6,723 bases of DNA from Chitinophaga pinensis (GTDB lineage: Bacteria > Bacteroidota > Bacteroidia > Flavobacteriales_D > Crocinitomicaceae). Within the stretch, counting starts at the first letter, position 1. Every line of letters begins with the position of its first letter. Shown piece by piece: positions 1 through 6,000 of this stretch. Below the pieces are notes generated by a model, which was given only the letters and a program-made list of their open reading frames with translations, searched no databases and was not told the origin of the DNA. The translations under genes were made by a program, and so were the position numbers. The stretch is from assembly GCA_945861175.1 (NCBI GenBank), contig CAMATR010000100.1:1-6723 (forward strand), written 5' to 3'.

Positions 1-747
1 ATAAAAGGATGAAAAAACCGACTCTGTTACAGCATAATTTACATCATTTCCGATATAATCCATCAACGTAAATGGGCCCATTTTAAATCCTCCAAAAGTT
101 GTCATTGCCCAATCTATTGTTGCAAAATCAGCTATTCCTTCTTCATAAATTCGCAAAGCTTCACCATAGTATGGCCGTGCAACACGATTTACAATAAATC
201 CAGGAGTATCTTTGCAAACCACACCGATTTTCCCCCATTGCTTAATCAATGATTTTGATTTTTCCAATGTTGCGGTGGATGTTTGAACTGCAGGAATAAT
301 TTCAACCAATGGCATTATTGGCGCAGGGTTAAAAAAATGAATACCTATAATCCTATCTGAATGCTTCAAAGCAGCCCCAATTGATGCTATCGAAAGTGAG
401 GATGTATTGCTAGCAAGTATACATTCAGGAGAAACAATTGCCTCCAATTGCTCAAACACCTTATTTTTAACTTCAAGATTTTCAATTATTGCTTCAATTA
501 CAAGCCCGCAATCTTTAAATGCATCAATGGATGTTGCATAATGAATAGCTCTTTTGATTTGAATAACTTTTTCGTCTGAAAGTTTTCCTTTTTCAATCAT
601 CCGGTTTAATACCTGAGCCAAGCTGGATTTTGCTTTTTCAAGCACATTATCATTTAGATCAACAAGCATTACTTCATGGCCGCATTGCGCTGCAATTTGA
701 GCTATACCAGCCCCCATTGTTCCTGCTCCTAAAACTCCGATTTTCAT
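1..747 (-). CDS. paaH: 3-hydroxyacyl-CoA dehydrogenase, PaaH-like (partial, C-terminus outside window)
   Basis: This is the N-terminal 249 codons of an NAD-dependent 3-hydroxyacyl-CoA dehydrogenase; the frame is still open at the left edge. Residues 1-180 form the Rossmann domain. They show the dinucleotide-binding GAGTMG (G7, G9, G12), an acidic D30 at the end of the second strand as expected for NAD preference, SNTSS at 113-117, and the catalytic pair H137 (in HFFNP) and E149 (in PLVE). The C-terminal 3HCDH domain starts near DTPGF (180-184), with N187 in VNR. The start is the ATG at 745-747, which sits directly before the nucleotide-binding strand. In phenylacetate catabolism the PaaH reaction oxidises 3-hydroxyadipyl-CoA to 3-oxoadipyl-CoA in the cytosol. 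The paaG-like gene lies 54 bp upstream on the same strand, which favours the paa role. A fatty-acid or butyryl-type 3-hydroxyacyl-CoA dehydrogenase remains possible. The family call is very secure; the paaH name is inferred from context. Confidence 0.9.
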   Translation of the reverse strand, partial: MKIGVLGAGTMGAGIAQIAAQCGHEVMLVDLNDNVLEKAKSSLAQVLNRMIEKGKLSDEKVIQIKRAIHYATSIDAFKDCGLVIEAIIENLEVKNKVFEQLEAIVSPECILASNTSSLSIASIGAALKHSDRIIGIHFFNPAPIMPLVEIIPAVQTSTATLEKSKSLIKQWGKIGVVCKDTPGFIVNRVARPYYGEALRIYEEGIADFATIDWAMTTFGGFKMGPFTLMDYIGNDVNYAVTESVFSSFY

Positions 748-793
748 GTTAATTAAAACTTTTAAGACGTTGGGTTAATTTATGTAATACAAT

Positions 794-801
794 CAAATTT
801 A
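794..801 (-). promoter_or_regulatory. Candidate Bacteroidota -7 promoter box upstream of the paaH-like gene
   Basis: Read on the minus strand this is TAAATTTG, an exact match to the Bacteroidota sigma-A -7 consensus TAnnTTTG. It begins directly after the paaG stop codon and lies 46 bp before the paaH-like ATG, leaving room for a leader of about 40 nt. I found no TTG at the usual -33 spacing, so it may be a weak secondary promoter or chance in AT-rich DNA. Confidence 0.3.
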
Positions 802-1575
802 TTATTTGCCTTTAAATACAGGCTTTCTTTTTTCCAAAAAAGCATTGACACCTTCATGAAAATCAGAGGTCTGACCTGCTTCTGTCTGCAACCTTTCCTC
901 CAATAATAATTGTTGAGTAAGCGTATTTGTAAAACTCTCATTAACTGCTTTCTTGGTCAGCCCTAATCCGCGCGTAGGCATTGATGCAACTGCCACTGCA
1001 AATGCTTCAACCTCAGATTCAAAAACATTATCATCGACAGCTTTATAAATCATATTTAATTGCTCAGCTTGCTCAGCTGTCACCTTTTCGCCTGTAAACA
1101 TCAAGGCGAGTGCTTTCTGCATTCCAATTATTCTTGGCAGGAAAAAGGTTCCTCCTGAATCGGGTATCAACCCTATTTTTGAAAAAGCTTGGATAAAACT
1201 TGCACTTTTTTTAGCAATCGTCACGTCGCACGCTAAAGCAATATTTGCACCTGCACCAGCTGCCACGCCATTTACTGCTGCAATAATTGGTTTTTCAATC
1301 TTGCGAATTCTTTCAATTATCGGATTATAATGATCTCTAACAATAGATTGTAATTCAGGGCCGTCTGGATCTACCGCCTCTGCTAAATCTTGCCCCGCAC
1401 AAAACGCTTTACCTTCTCCGGTTAAAACAATTGCCCGCACCTCATCGTTCATTTCACAATCGTCTAGTGCTTTTTGTAAAGCGATTGCCATTTCTCTATT
1501 AAATGAGTTGAATACCTCAGGGCGATTCAACTTTATTTCACAAACCCCGTTATTTAAATTAATGATTAATCCCAT
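802..1575 (-). CDS. paaG: Enoyl-CoA hydratase/isomerase family, 2-(1,2-epoxy-1,2-dihydrophenyl)acetyl-CoA isomerase
   Basis: A complete 257-residue crotonase-fold protein, close to the usual PaaG length. Its motifs closely track E. coli PaaG as I remember it: LNRPE at 16-20, the oxyanion-hole segment FCAGQDL at 58-64, the VNGVAAGAGA stretch at 101-110, and GLIPDSGG at 135-142. D139 sits at the position of the catalytic aspartate of PaaG; the glutamate typical of ordinary enoyl-CoA hydratases is absent. A GLGLTKKA segment (203-210) and a C-terminal EGVNAFLEKR (241-250) also fit. PaaG converts the ring-1,2-epoxide of phenylacetyl-CoA to the oxepin-CoA, and also shifts double bonds later in the pathway. 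The ATG at 1573-1575 leaves almost no extension before the first beta strand. The paaH-like gene follows after 54 bp. No Shine-Dalgarno sequence is seen, as is usual in Bacteroidota. The paa oxygenase genes are not in this window. Confidence 0.88.
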   Translation of the reverse strand: MGLIINLNNGVCEIKLNRPEVFNSFNREMAIALQKALDDCEMNDEVRAIVLTGEGKAFCAGQDLAEAVDPDGPELQSIVRDHYNPIIERIRKIEKPIIAAVNGVAAGAGANIALACDVTIAKKSASFIQAFSKIGLIPDSGGTFFLPRIIGMQKALALMFTGEKVTAEQAEQLNMIYKAVDDNVFESEVEAFAVAVASMPTRGLGLTKKAVNESFTNTLTQQLLLEERLQTEAGQTSDFHEGVNAFLEKRKPVFKGK

Positions 1576-1631
1576 GGTTTAAAATTTGATACGAATATAA
1601 AAAGGGAATATGGAATAGAAGTGTGTTTTAA

Positions 1632-2648
1632 CTAAAGTCCATATAAACCATTCATGCTTTTCAACCGAACAATAATTCGATCCCTTAAAATTTGCGGAGA
1701 TACAACTTCCAATTCTCCTCCGTATGAAAGAATCCCTCGAATCAATTCCTCAGAGATAAAAACTTCCATTTCAAAGGTTGTTCTATTTTTCCCTTCTTTC
1801 AAAATAATCTGAGATGGATGAAATGGTTGTGAATCAATGTATTTTGCTGCAATATTCTCTGCTTTTAAAACGATTTTTTCAGGCCGACTCTTATTATCTG
1901 CTGTAATTCCTAGAGTATATTTGAAATATTTATCGGGATCAAAATCATTGGGTTTTTCAGCTACTTCCTCTGTTACAAGGAGTTCAGACATTCGATCCAA
2001 GGCATAAGTAATTATATCTTTTTTGTCCGCGTCAAATGAAATTAAATACCATCTGTTTCTATATTCTTTTAAAAGCAATGGTGTTACTTTTCTGACTTTA
2101 GGCTTACCCGTTATAAAACTGGTATATTCAAAAGTTGTATTCAATGAGTTCCTAACAGCCTCCAATAGTAAGGGCAAATAATCATTACCCCCACTAGAGA
2201 CTGATGTTTCAAACTGCACAAATGAACCAAGGTCTTTGTCCTGAGGATTCGTAGCTATTGAGACACGATCTACGATTTTATCTATTGCATTACCAAATTG
2301 TTTAAACATACTGACATCCCTAAATTGTGTCAATGTTTTAACTGCAAATTTGATTGCGTTCAGGTCTTCCTCTGTGAGAGGAATATCATTAATAGAAAAA
2401 TCAGGGTTTTCGTAATAATAACCACCATAACGTTTGCTGTAGCGAATTGGTGCATCATGCTCCATTTTCATTGCAAACATGTCTTTTTCGATGGTAGAAT
2501 CGCAAATGTTAGTACCATCTGCCGAACCATAAAGTGACTCTTCACAAGCCTCACGCAGATTTTTTTTTGTAGGATAGGTTTTGTATTTATTACGAATACA
2601 ACGATCAATAATCCTATAGCGAATAAGCGCGTTCTTGATATGAGGCAT
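1632..2648 (-). CDS. WYL-domain transcriptional regulator (HTH-WYL-WCX)
   Basis: A complete 338-residue protein with the typical three-part layout and length of WYL regulators. Residues about 5-86 form a winged helix-turn-helix: a likely recognition helix around CDSTIEKDMFAMK (49-61), followed by a tyrosine-rich wing (SKRYGGYYYENPDF, 71-84). A helical linker (about 90-135) leads to the WYL domain. Its signature tripeptide W200-Y201-L202 lies in YRNRWYLISFD, and it is preceded by the conserved VTPLLLKEY (188-196). Residues about 256-333 look like the C-terminal WCX extension. WYL domains bind ligands, in several cases nucleic acids or nucleotides, and control genes for DNA damage response, phage defence or metabolism. 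The start codon overlaps by one base the stop of the upstream 471-residue protein gene, so the two are almost certainly translated from one message. The target is unknown; it may regulate its own operon. Confidence 0.9.
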   Translation of the reverse strand: MPHIKNALIRYRIIDRCIRNKYKTYPTKKNLREACEESLYGSADGTNICDSTIEKDMFAMKMEHDAPIRYSKRYGGYYYENPDFSINDIPLTEEDLNAIKFAVKTLTQFRDVSMFKQFGNAIDKIVDRVSIATNPQDKDLGSFVQFETSVSSGGNDYLPLLLEAVRNSLNTTFEYTSFITGKPKVRKVTPLLLKEYRNRWYLISFDADKKDIITYALDRMSELLVTEEVAEKPNDFDPDKYFKYTLGITADNKSRPEKIVLKAENIAAKYIDSQPFHPSQIILKEGKNRTTFEMEVFISEELIRGILSYGGELEVVSPQILRDRIIVRLKSMNGLYGL

Positions 2649-2650
2649 TA
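2646..2650 (-). other. TAATG stop/start overlap coupling the 471-residue protein gene to the WYL regulator gene
   Basis: On the minus strand the TAA stop of the upstream gene and the ATG of the WYL regulator share one base (position 2648). Such overlaps usually mark translational coupling by reinitiation. No Shine-Dalgarno sequence is visible before this ATG, which makes dependence on the upstream ribosome plausible. Confidence 0.8.
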
Positions 2651-4063
2651 CGCAGTTATTTTAGCGTGGTATCCAAATAATTCATAGAATTTTATTGCCT
2701 TCACGACTTCTAATGGAACATCATCCTCCCAACTAGAGGACCCCGCTCTAATTTTTGATAGGACATCATCAGACATTATATGCAATAAACGGTGGTCAAA
2801 CTCTTTTATCTTTTCTAATTTATTCGTGTCCTTTAAAAAAGTAATCAACCCATTATATTTTTCTGGAATACGCAAATCCTCTAATTCGTACAAATCGCCT
2901 GTATCAACATTGTTAGCCGGATAAACAAACAACTTCATGTTATGTCCAAATCCCCTTCCGAATGCTTCAAGAAGTCCACCAGGAAGATTATCATAATAAC
3001 GTTCATCAAATATTGTATGCAAATTATATATCCCTGCTATGACCCCCATTTTGGGGCCTTTTGCAATAGTCGATAAATAATCAATCATCTTATAATGCTT
3101 TAAGTAATTGGAAATCATTACAGTATATCCCAATGTCCCTAACAATTCAGCACGATCAACAAAATCTTTGACAGAAATTTTTCCATCTGCGATAAGATCC
3201 TTTAGGGTTAATTCAAACACGACATCCAAGTCCTCTTCATCAACACCTTCTTCCAGCAAAAATTGCTTCTTACCTGACTCTATCATGTCGATATGTACCT
3301 TCGTCACTGGTCTGAATCGCCCCCTCATTAATAGGATATTTCTTTTATATAATGCGGTGGCAGGTTGCAAAACATTTCCACACAAATCGAACATAGTAGC
3401 ATCTGTGAATCCTCTTTTAACGAGGTTCAAAGCAATTATTCTGTTATCTGTTGTCTCGCAATCAGGGCCAGATACTCTTAGCATGTCTATTTCCATTCTG
3501 TCTCGAGGCAAGCGATGCACCAAATTTGTCAAAAATTCATCTAAATCATAAAAATGGAAATAACATGCATGAACCAAATTAACTCCCAAAATACCAAGTG
3601 CTTCTTGCTGACCTTTATGGCTGTTATCATGCATTTTAATATGCAAAATCACGTCGTTTGGTTCAGCTTGCAAATCCAATTGAAAACGAATCCCAACCCA
3701 CCCTTGGCCCTGATTTGTTTTGTGATAATTCAGCGATTCAACGGTGTTACAAAATGCAAAAAACCGAGATTCCTTATATTTCGTAGGTAAACGAAACTTT
3801 AGTGTTTCATACTCCGTCTCGAGCATTGTAATTAATCTTTCTTCGCAGACATATCGGGAAGCTTCCCCATACATTGAGTCTGAAACCTTCATATCATAAG
3901 CGGACTGAGTGTATGCAATAGTGCCTGAACTACCCCCTGCTTTAAAGAAATTGGCTGCAACTTCTTGTCCTGCCCCAATCTCAGCAAAGCAGCCGTAAAT
4001 GTCATTAGTAAGATTAATCTTCAGTGCTTTTTCTTCTGTTGTTAATCGTCTTTCGTCAATCAT
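2648..4063 (-). CDS. Conserved cytosolic protein of unknown function (about 470-residue family often labelled 'TonB-dependent receptor')
   Basis: A complete 471-residue protein. I recognise the overall pattern of a conserved Bacteroidota/Cyanobacteria family: an N-terminal FAEIGAGQEVAANFF (26-40), then KAGGSSGTIA (41-50), SAYDMKVSD (54-62), GWVGIRFQ (121-128), LGVNLVHACY (159-168), RDRMEIDMLR (187-196), GFTDATMF (218-225), VLQPATALYKRNIL (231-244), RGRFRPVT (247-254), GGLLEAFGRGFG (362-373) and a C-terminal LLHIMSDDVL (426-435). No biochemical function is known to me. There is no signal peptide, membrane helix, plug domain or beta-barrel pattern, so the 'TonB-dependent receptor' label this family often receives, as I recall, is not supported; it should be a soluble cytosolic protein. 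The glycine-rich N-terminus could bind a nucleotide, but I cannot place it in a known fold. It is cotranscribed with a WYL regulator through an overlapping stop/start. The ATG at 4061-4063 lies 29 bp from the preceding gene and downstream of a good -7 box. Confidence 0.85.
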   Translation of the reverse strand: MIDERRLTTEEKALKINLTNDIYGCFAEIGAGQEVAANFFKAGGSSGTIAYTQSAYDMKVSDSMYGEASRYVCEERLITMLETEYETLKFRLPTKYKESRFFAFCNTVESLNYHKTNQGQGWVGIRFQLDLQAEPNDVILHIKMHDNSHKGQQEALGILGVNLVHACYFHFYDLDEFLTNLVHRLPRDRMEIDMLRVSGPDCETTDNRIIALNLVKRGFTDATMFDLCGNVLQPATALYKRNILLMRGRFRPVTKVHIDMIESGKKQFLLEEGVDEEDLDVVFELTLKDLIADGKISVKDFVDRAELLGTLGYTVMISNYLKHYKMIDYLSTIAKGPKMGVIAGIYNLHTIFDERYYDNLPGGLLEAFGRGFGHNMKLFVYPANNVDTGDLYELEDLRIPEKYNGLITFLKDTNKLEKIKEFDHRLLHIMSDDVLSKIRAGSSSWEDDVPLEVVKAIKFYELFGYHAKITA

Positions 4064-4079
4064 ATTTGAAAAATTGCTG

Positions 4080-4087
4080 CAAATATA
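4080..4087 (-). promoter_or_regulatory. Candidate Bacteroidota -7 promoter box for the 471-residue protein/WYL operon
   Basis: The minus strand reads TATATTTG, an exact TAnnTTTG match, in the 29 bp gap after the diheme peroxidase gene. It ends 16 bp before the downstream ATG, which would give a leader of roughly 10 nt. No clear TTG is present at -33. If real, it lets the two-gene operon be expressed independently of the copper-site genes upstream. Confidence 0.4.
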
Positions 4088-4092
4088 TAATG

Positions 4093-5169
4093 TTATTTAT
4101 TGGGGTCTTGAAAATCGGGGTTACTGATAAAGTCATAGTCTGTAAGTGTAAATAAGAATTTTTTGAGCAAATCTTTCTCCTGGCTATCTAATTGAACTCC
4201 ACCAGATGATAGATGCTCCATAAGTGGGTCAATAGTTGGGCTGGAAACCAATTGACTTGAATAGTGTTCAATTACCTCATCCAAAGTGCCAAACCTTCCA
4301 TCGTGCATATATGGGGCAGTAAGTGCAATATTTCTCAAGGTAGGTATTTTAAATCTCCCTATTTCATTTGGATTTCCGGTAATAGCGCCTCTTCCTATAT
4401 CAGTAAACGTAGCGTCTAGACCATTGTTACTAAATTTATTAATGTGCATAAGGATCCCACTATGACAATGAAGACAATCGGCGCCAGTTAAACTTTTAAA
4501 TAAATCATATCCTGCCCATTCCTCTGGTGAAATAGAAGAAAGTATCGCTTGATCATTGCCATTCAATGGAAGACTATTTTCAAATTTATACATTACATCA
4601 AACTTCGATGATCCTGAAATCATTGTTCGAATGAATTGAGCAATTGCTTTTGAAACCTTTGTAGAATCAATCCCTTTCTCTCCAAACGCTTTGAAAAACA
4701 TGTTCCGATACTCTACATCTTGCTCTAATTTCACGACAGCATCTCCCCACTCTTGGTGCATTTCTATAGGATTTGGTACAGGCTCCAAAATTTGATCTTC
4801 CAAACTTTTAGCACGACCATCCCAAAAAAAGAATTTTTGCCACCCAAGGTTAATTAAAGCCATTGAGTTTCGATTTCCTTGAATACCGTTTATCCCTGTT
4901 GAAAATTGATTCGGATCAGAAAAAGAATTTTCAGGTGAATGGCAGCTTGCACATGACATTGAATTATCGCCACTGAGGCGTTCCTCATAAAAAAGCATTC
5001 TTCCAAGGTCAACACCCTCCTTTGTCATTGGATTATTTTCAGGAATTACCATAGAGGGAAAGTGTGACGGAATTTCTAATTCATAAGGTGTAGGAATGTG
5101 TCCTATAACATCCTTTCTGCAAGAAATGAAAATTACGACAATACAAAAAATGGCAAATAGATATTTCAC
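4093..5169 (-). CDS. Diheme cytochrome c peroxidase/MauG family lipoprotein, probable MbnH-type partner of MbnP
   Basis: A complete 358-residue protein that starts at GTG (5167-5169); a stop codon lies in frame just four codons upstream, so no earlier start is possible. Residues 1-17 are a lipoprotein signal peptide ending in a lipobox (FISC, C17), which places the protein on the periplasmic side as a lipoprotein. Two c-type heme motifs are visible: CASCH at 73-77 and CLHCH at 232-236. Other family marks are FFFWDGRA with W116 (112-119), LEPVPNP (128-134), IPTLRN (275-280) and APYMHDGRFGTL (285-296), where M288 is a possible axial ligand. The family either reduces hydrogen peroxide or, in the MauG/MbnH branch, oxidises residues of a protein partner through a high-valent diheme state. 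The gene starts nine bases after an MbnP-like gene, so I infer an MbnH-like role in forming kynurenine on that partner. A plain peroxidase role is the alternative. Confidence 0.92.
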   Translation of the reverse strand: MKYLFAIFCIVVIFISCRKDVIGHIPTPYELEIPSHFPSMVIPENNPMTKEGVDLGRMLFYEERLSGDNSMSCASCHSPENSFSDPNQFSTGINGIQGNRNSMALINLGWQKFFFWDGRAKSLEDQILEPVPNPIEMHQEWGDAVVKLEQDVEYRNMFFKAFGEKGIDSTKVSKAIAQFIRTMISGSSKFDVMYKFENSLPLNGNDQAILSSISPEEWAGYDLFKSLTGADCLHCHSGILMHINKFSNNGLDATFTDIGRGAITGNPNEIGRFKIPTLRNIALTAPYMHDGRFGTLDEVIEHYSSQLVSSPTIDPLMEHLSSGGVQLDSQEKDLLKKFLFTLTDYDFISNPDFQDPNK

Positions 5170-5181
5170 GATAATTGACTA
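5170..5181 (-). other. In-frame TAG junction between the mbnP-like and diheme peroxidase genes, with GTG start
   Basis: The mbnP-like gene ends at TAG (5181-5179). After nine more bases (three sense codons in the same frame) the peroxidase begins with GTG at 5169. Both genes share one frame, so a single base change at the stop would join them. The short spacing indicates one transcript and probable coupled translation. No Shine-Dalgarno sequence is visible. Confidence 0.75.
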
Positions 5182-5931
5182 TAAGGGCGATAGTGCATCT
5201 TTTAAGTTTTGTATTACTTTAGAACTCAATTCTTCCTCGCCAACCATGGAATGAGAGGAATGTTCTGACTTTACGTCAATAGTTTGAGCCCCATTTTGAA
5301 GAAATTTCTGCATATCCAACTTTAAAGGCAACTGGAACACACCTTGGCTGACTTGCGACCAATTGTAACCACTTAATTCAACTGACTGAAGCAGATTATC
5401 CCCGCCAACATGAAAAACAACATAGTGGTTAAAATTGTCAACTCCATCATTTAAGGTATCTACTTTAGCCTCAACCTTTAAAAATATGTATCCCGGATTC
5501 CAGTCCCAATGCATATCATTAGCTACAATTATGTTTAGAGGGCTTGTTGTTGGCCAAACAGTTGGGTCATCGTGATTGTAAGCAAGGTCAACACCAAAGA
5601 ATCCATTCAAGGATGGAAAATCAGCAGGTTTTCCTGGTTGTGTAATAAACGAGGTGCCATTTTCACGATAATCAAATAAAGCTGCTTGACAAAGCTCCTT
5701 AGAATTGTAACTCAAACTTGTGACATAAAATCGAATATCTGTGTATTGTAAATTATAACCCTCTGCTGTAACATAGGTTTGATCTAAATTTAAATTCATT
5801 GGCCCAAAAGTTGGTTGAATTGAAATTTTTAGCTGATCAACAACAACAGGAGTAGGTGTTGGAGTGGAATCCTTGCAGGAGCTCAATATTAAAAGAGCTG
5901 CAGCAGAAAGCAAGATTAAAAGGTTTTTCAT
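5179..5931 (-). CDS. MbnP-like copper-binding lipoprotein
   Basis: A complete 250-residue protein. Its N-terminal signal peptide ends in a lipobox (LSSC, C19), followed by a threonine/proline linker (23-28). The body is an MbnP-family domain: LKISIQPTFG (34-43), a DIRFYVTSL segment (65-73), NGFFGVDL (109-116), the diagnostic MHWDWNPGYIFLKVE (140-154) and VVFHVGG (171-177). H141, H174, H224 and H227 are candidate metal ligands; W142 and W144 are candidate sites for conversion to kynurenine. MbnP proteins bind copper in the periplasm, and their partner diheme enzyme MbnH oxidises a tryptophan to make the site. The next gene, nine bases downstream in the same frame, is such a diheme enzyme, which strongly supports this assignment. 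The ATG at 5929-5931 gives a standard signal peptide. Methanobactin genes are not present, so the role is more likely general copper handling. Confidence 0.85.
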   Translation of the reverse strand: MKNLLILLSAAALLILSSCKDSTPTPTPVVVDQLKISIQPTFGPMNLNLDQTYVTAEGYNLQYTDIRFYVTSLSYNSKELCQAALFDYRENGTSFITQPGKPADFPSLNGFFGVDLAYNHDDPTVWPTTSPLNIIVANDMHWDWNPGYIFLKVEAKVDTLNDGVDNFNHYVVFHVGGDNLLQSVELSGYNWSQVSQGVFQLPLKLDMQKFLQNGAQTIDVKSEHSSHSMVGEEELSSKVIQNLKDALSPL

Positions 5932-6000
5932 TTAAAACAAATTTACAAAATTTAATTTTTACTTATATTTATTTTTTTAGAACCTTCCCGTATATAAACT
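5932..6000. promoter_or_regulatory. Divergent intergenic promoter region between the mbnP-like gene and the addA-like gene
   Basis: This 69 bp, strongly AT-rich gap must hold the start signals of both divergent genes. For the minus direction, TAAATTTG at 5945-5938 matches the Bacteroidota -7 box exactly, but it lies only 6 bp from the ATG, implying a nearly leaderless message. A near copy (TAAATTTTG, 5954-5946) sits directly beside it. For the plus direction, TATATTTA (5964-5971) matches at all but the last base and lies 29 bp before the addA-like ATG. No convincing -33 elements were found in either direction. Confidence 0.4.

Noticed and set aside
1592..1599. Possible -7 box (TATATTCG on the minus strand) upstream of paaG
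   Set aside because: It differs from TAnnTTTG at one base and has no TTG at the -33 spacing, so it is too weak to list as a feature, although paaG may still have its own promoter here.
1576..1631. Possible intrinsic terminator after the WYL regulator gene
   Set aside because: No GC-rich inverted repeat followed by a T-run on the minus strand could be found; the gap is simple AT-rich sequence.
2298..2537. A 79-codon plus-strand open frame opposite the WYL regulator gene
   Set aside because: It is antisense to the HTH and linker region of a clear WYL protein; its cysteine- and phenylalanine-rich composition reflects the complementary strand.
3108..3790. Two open frames on the plus strand (147 and 78 codons) opposite the 471-residue protein gene
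   Set aside because: They lie fully antisense to a strongly patterned coding sequence, show no recognisable domain, and have a serine- and asparagine-rich composition typical of antisense shadows.
4064..4092. Possible terminator between the diheme peroxidase gene and the 471-residue protein gene
   Set aside because: The 29 bp gap has no stable inverted repeat; it is better explained by a promoter box, and read-through is possible.
4093..5931. Reading the mbnP-like and peroxidase genes as one gene broken by a nonsense mutation
   Set aside because: Each half has its own complete lipoprotein signal peptide and matches the full length of a separate known family, so they are two intact genes.
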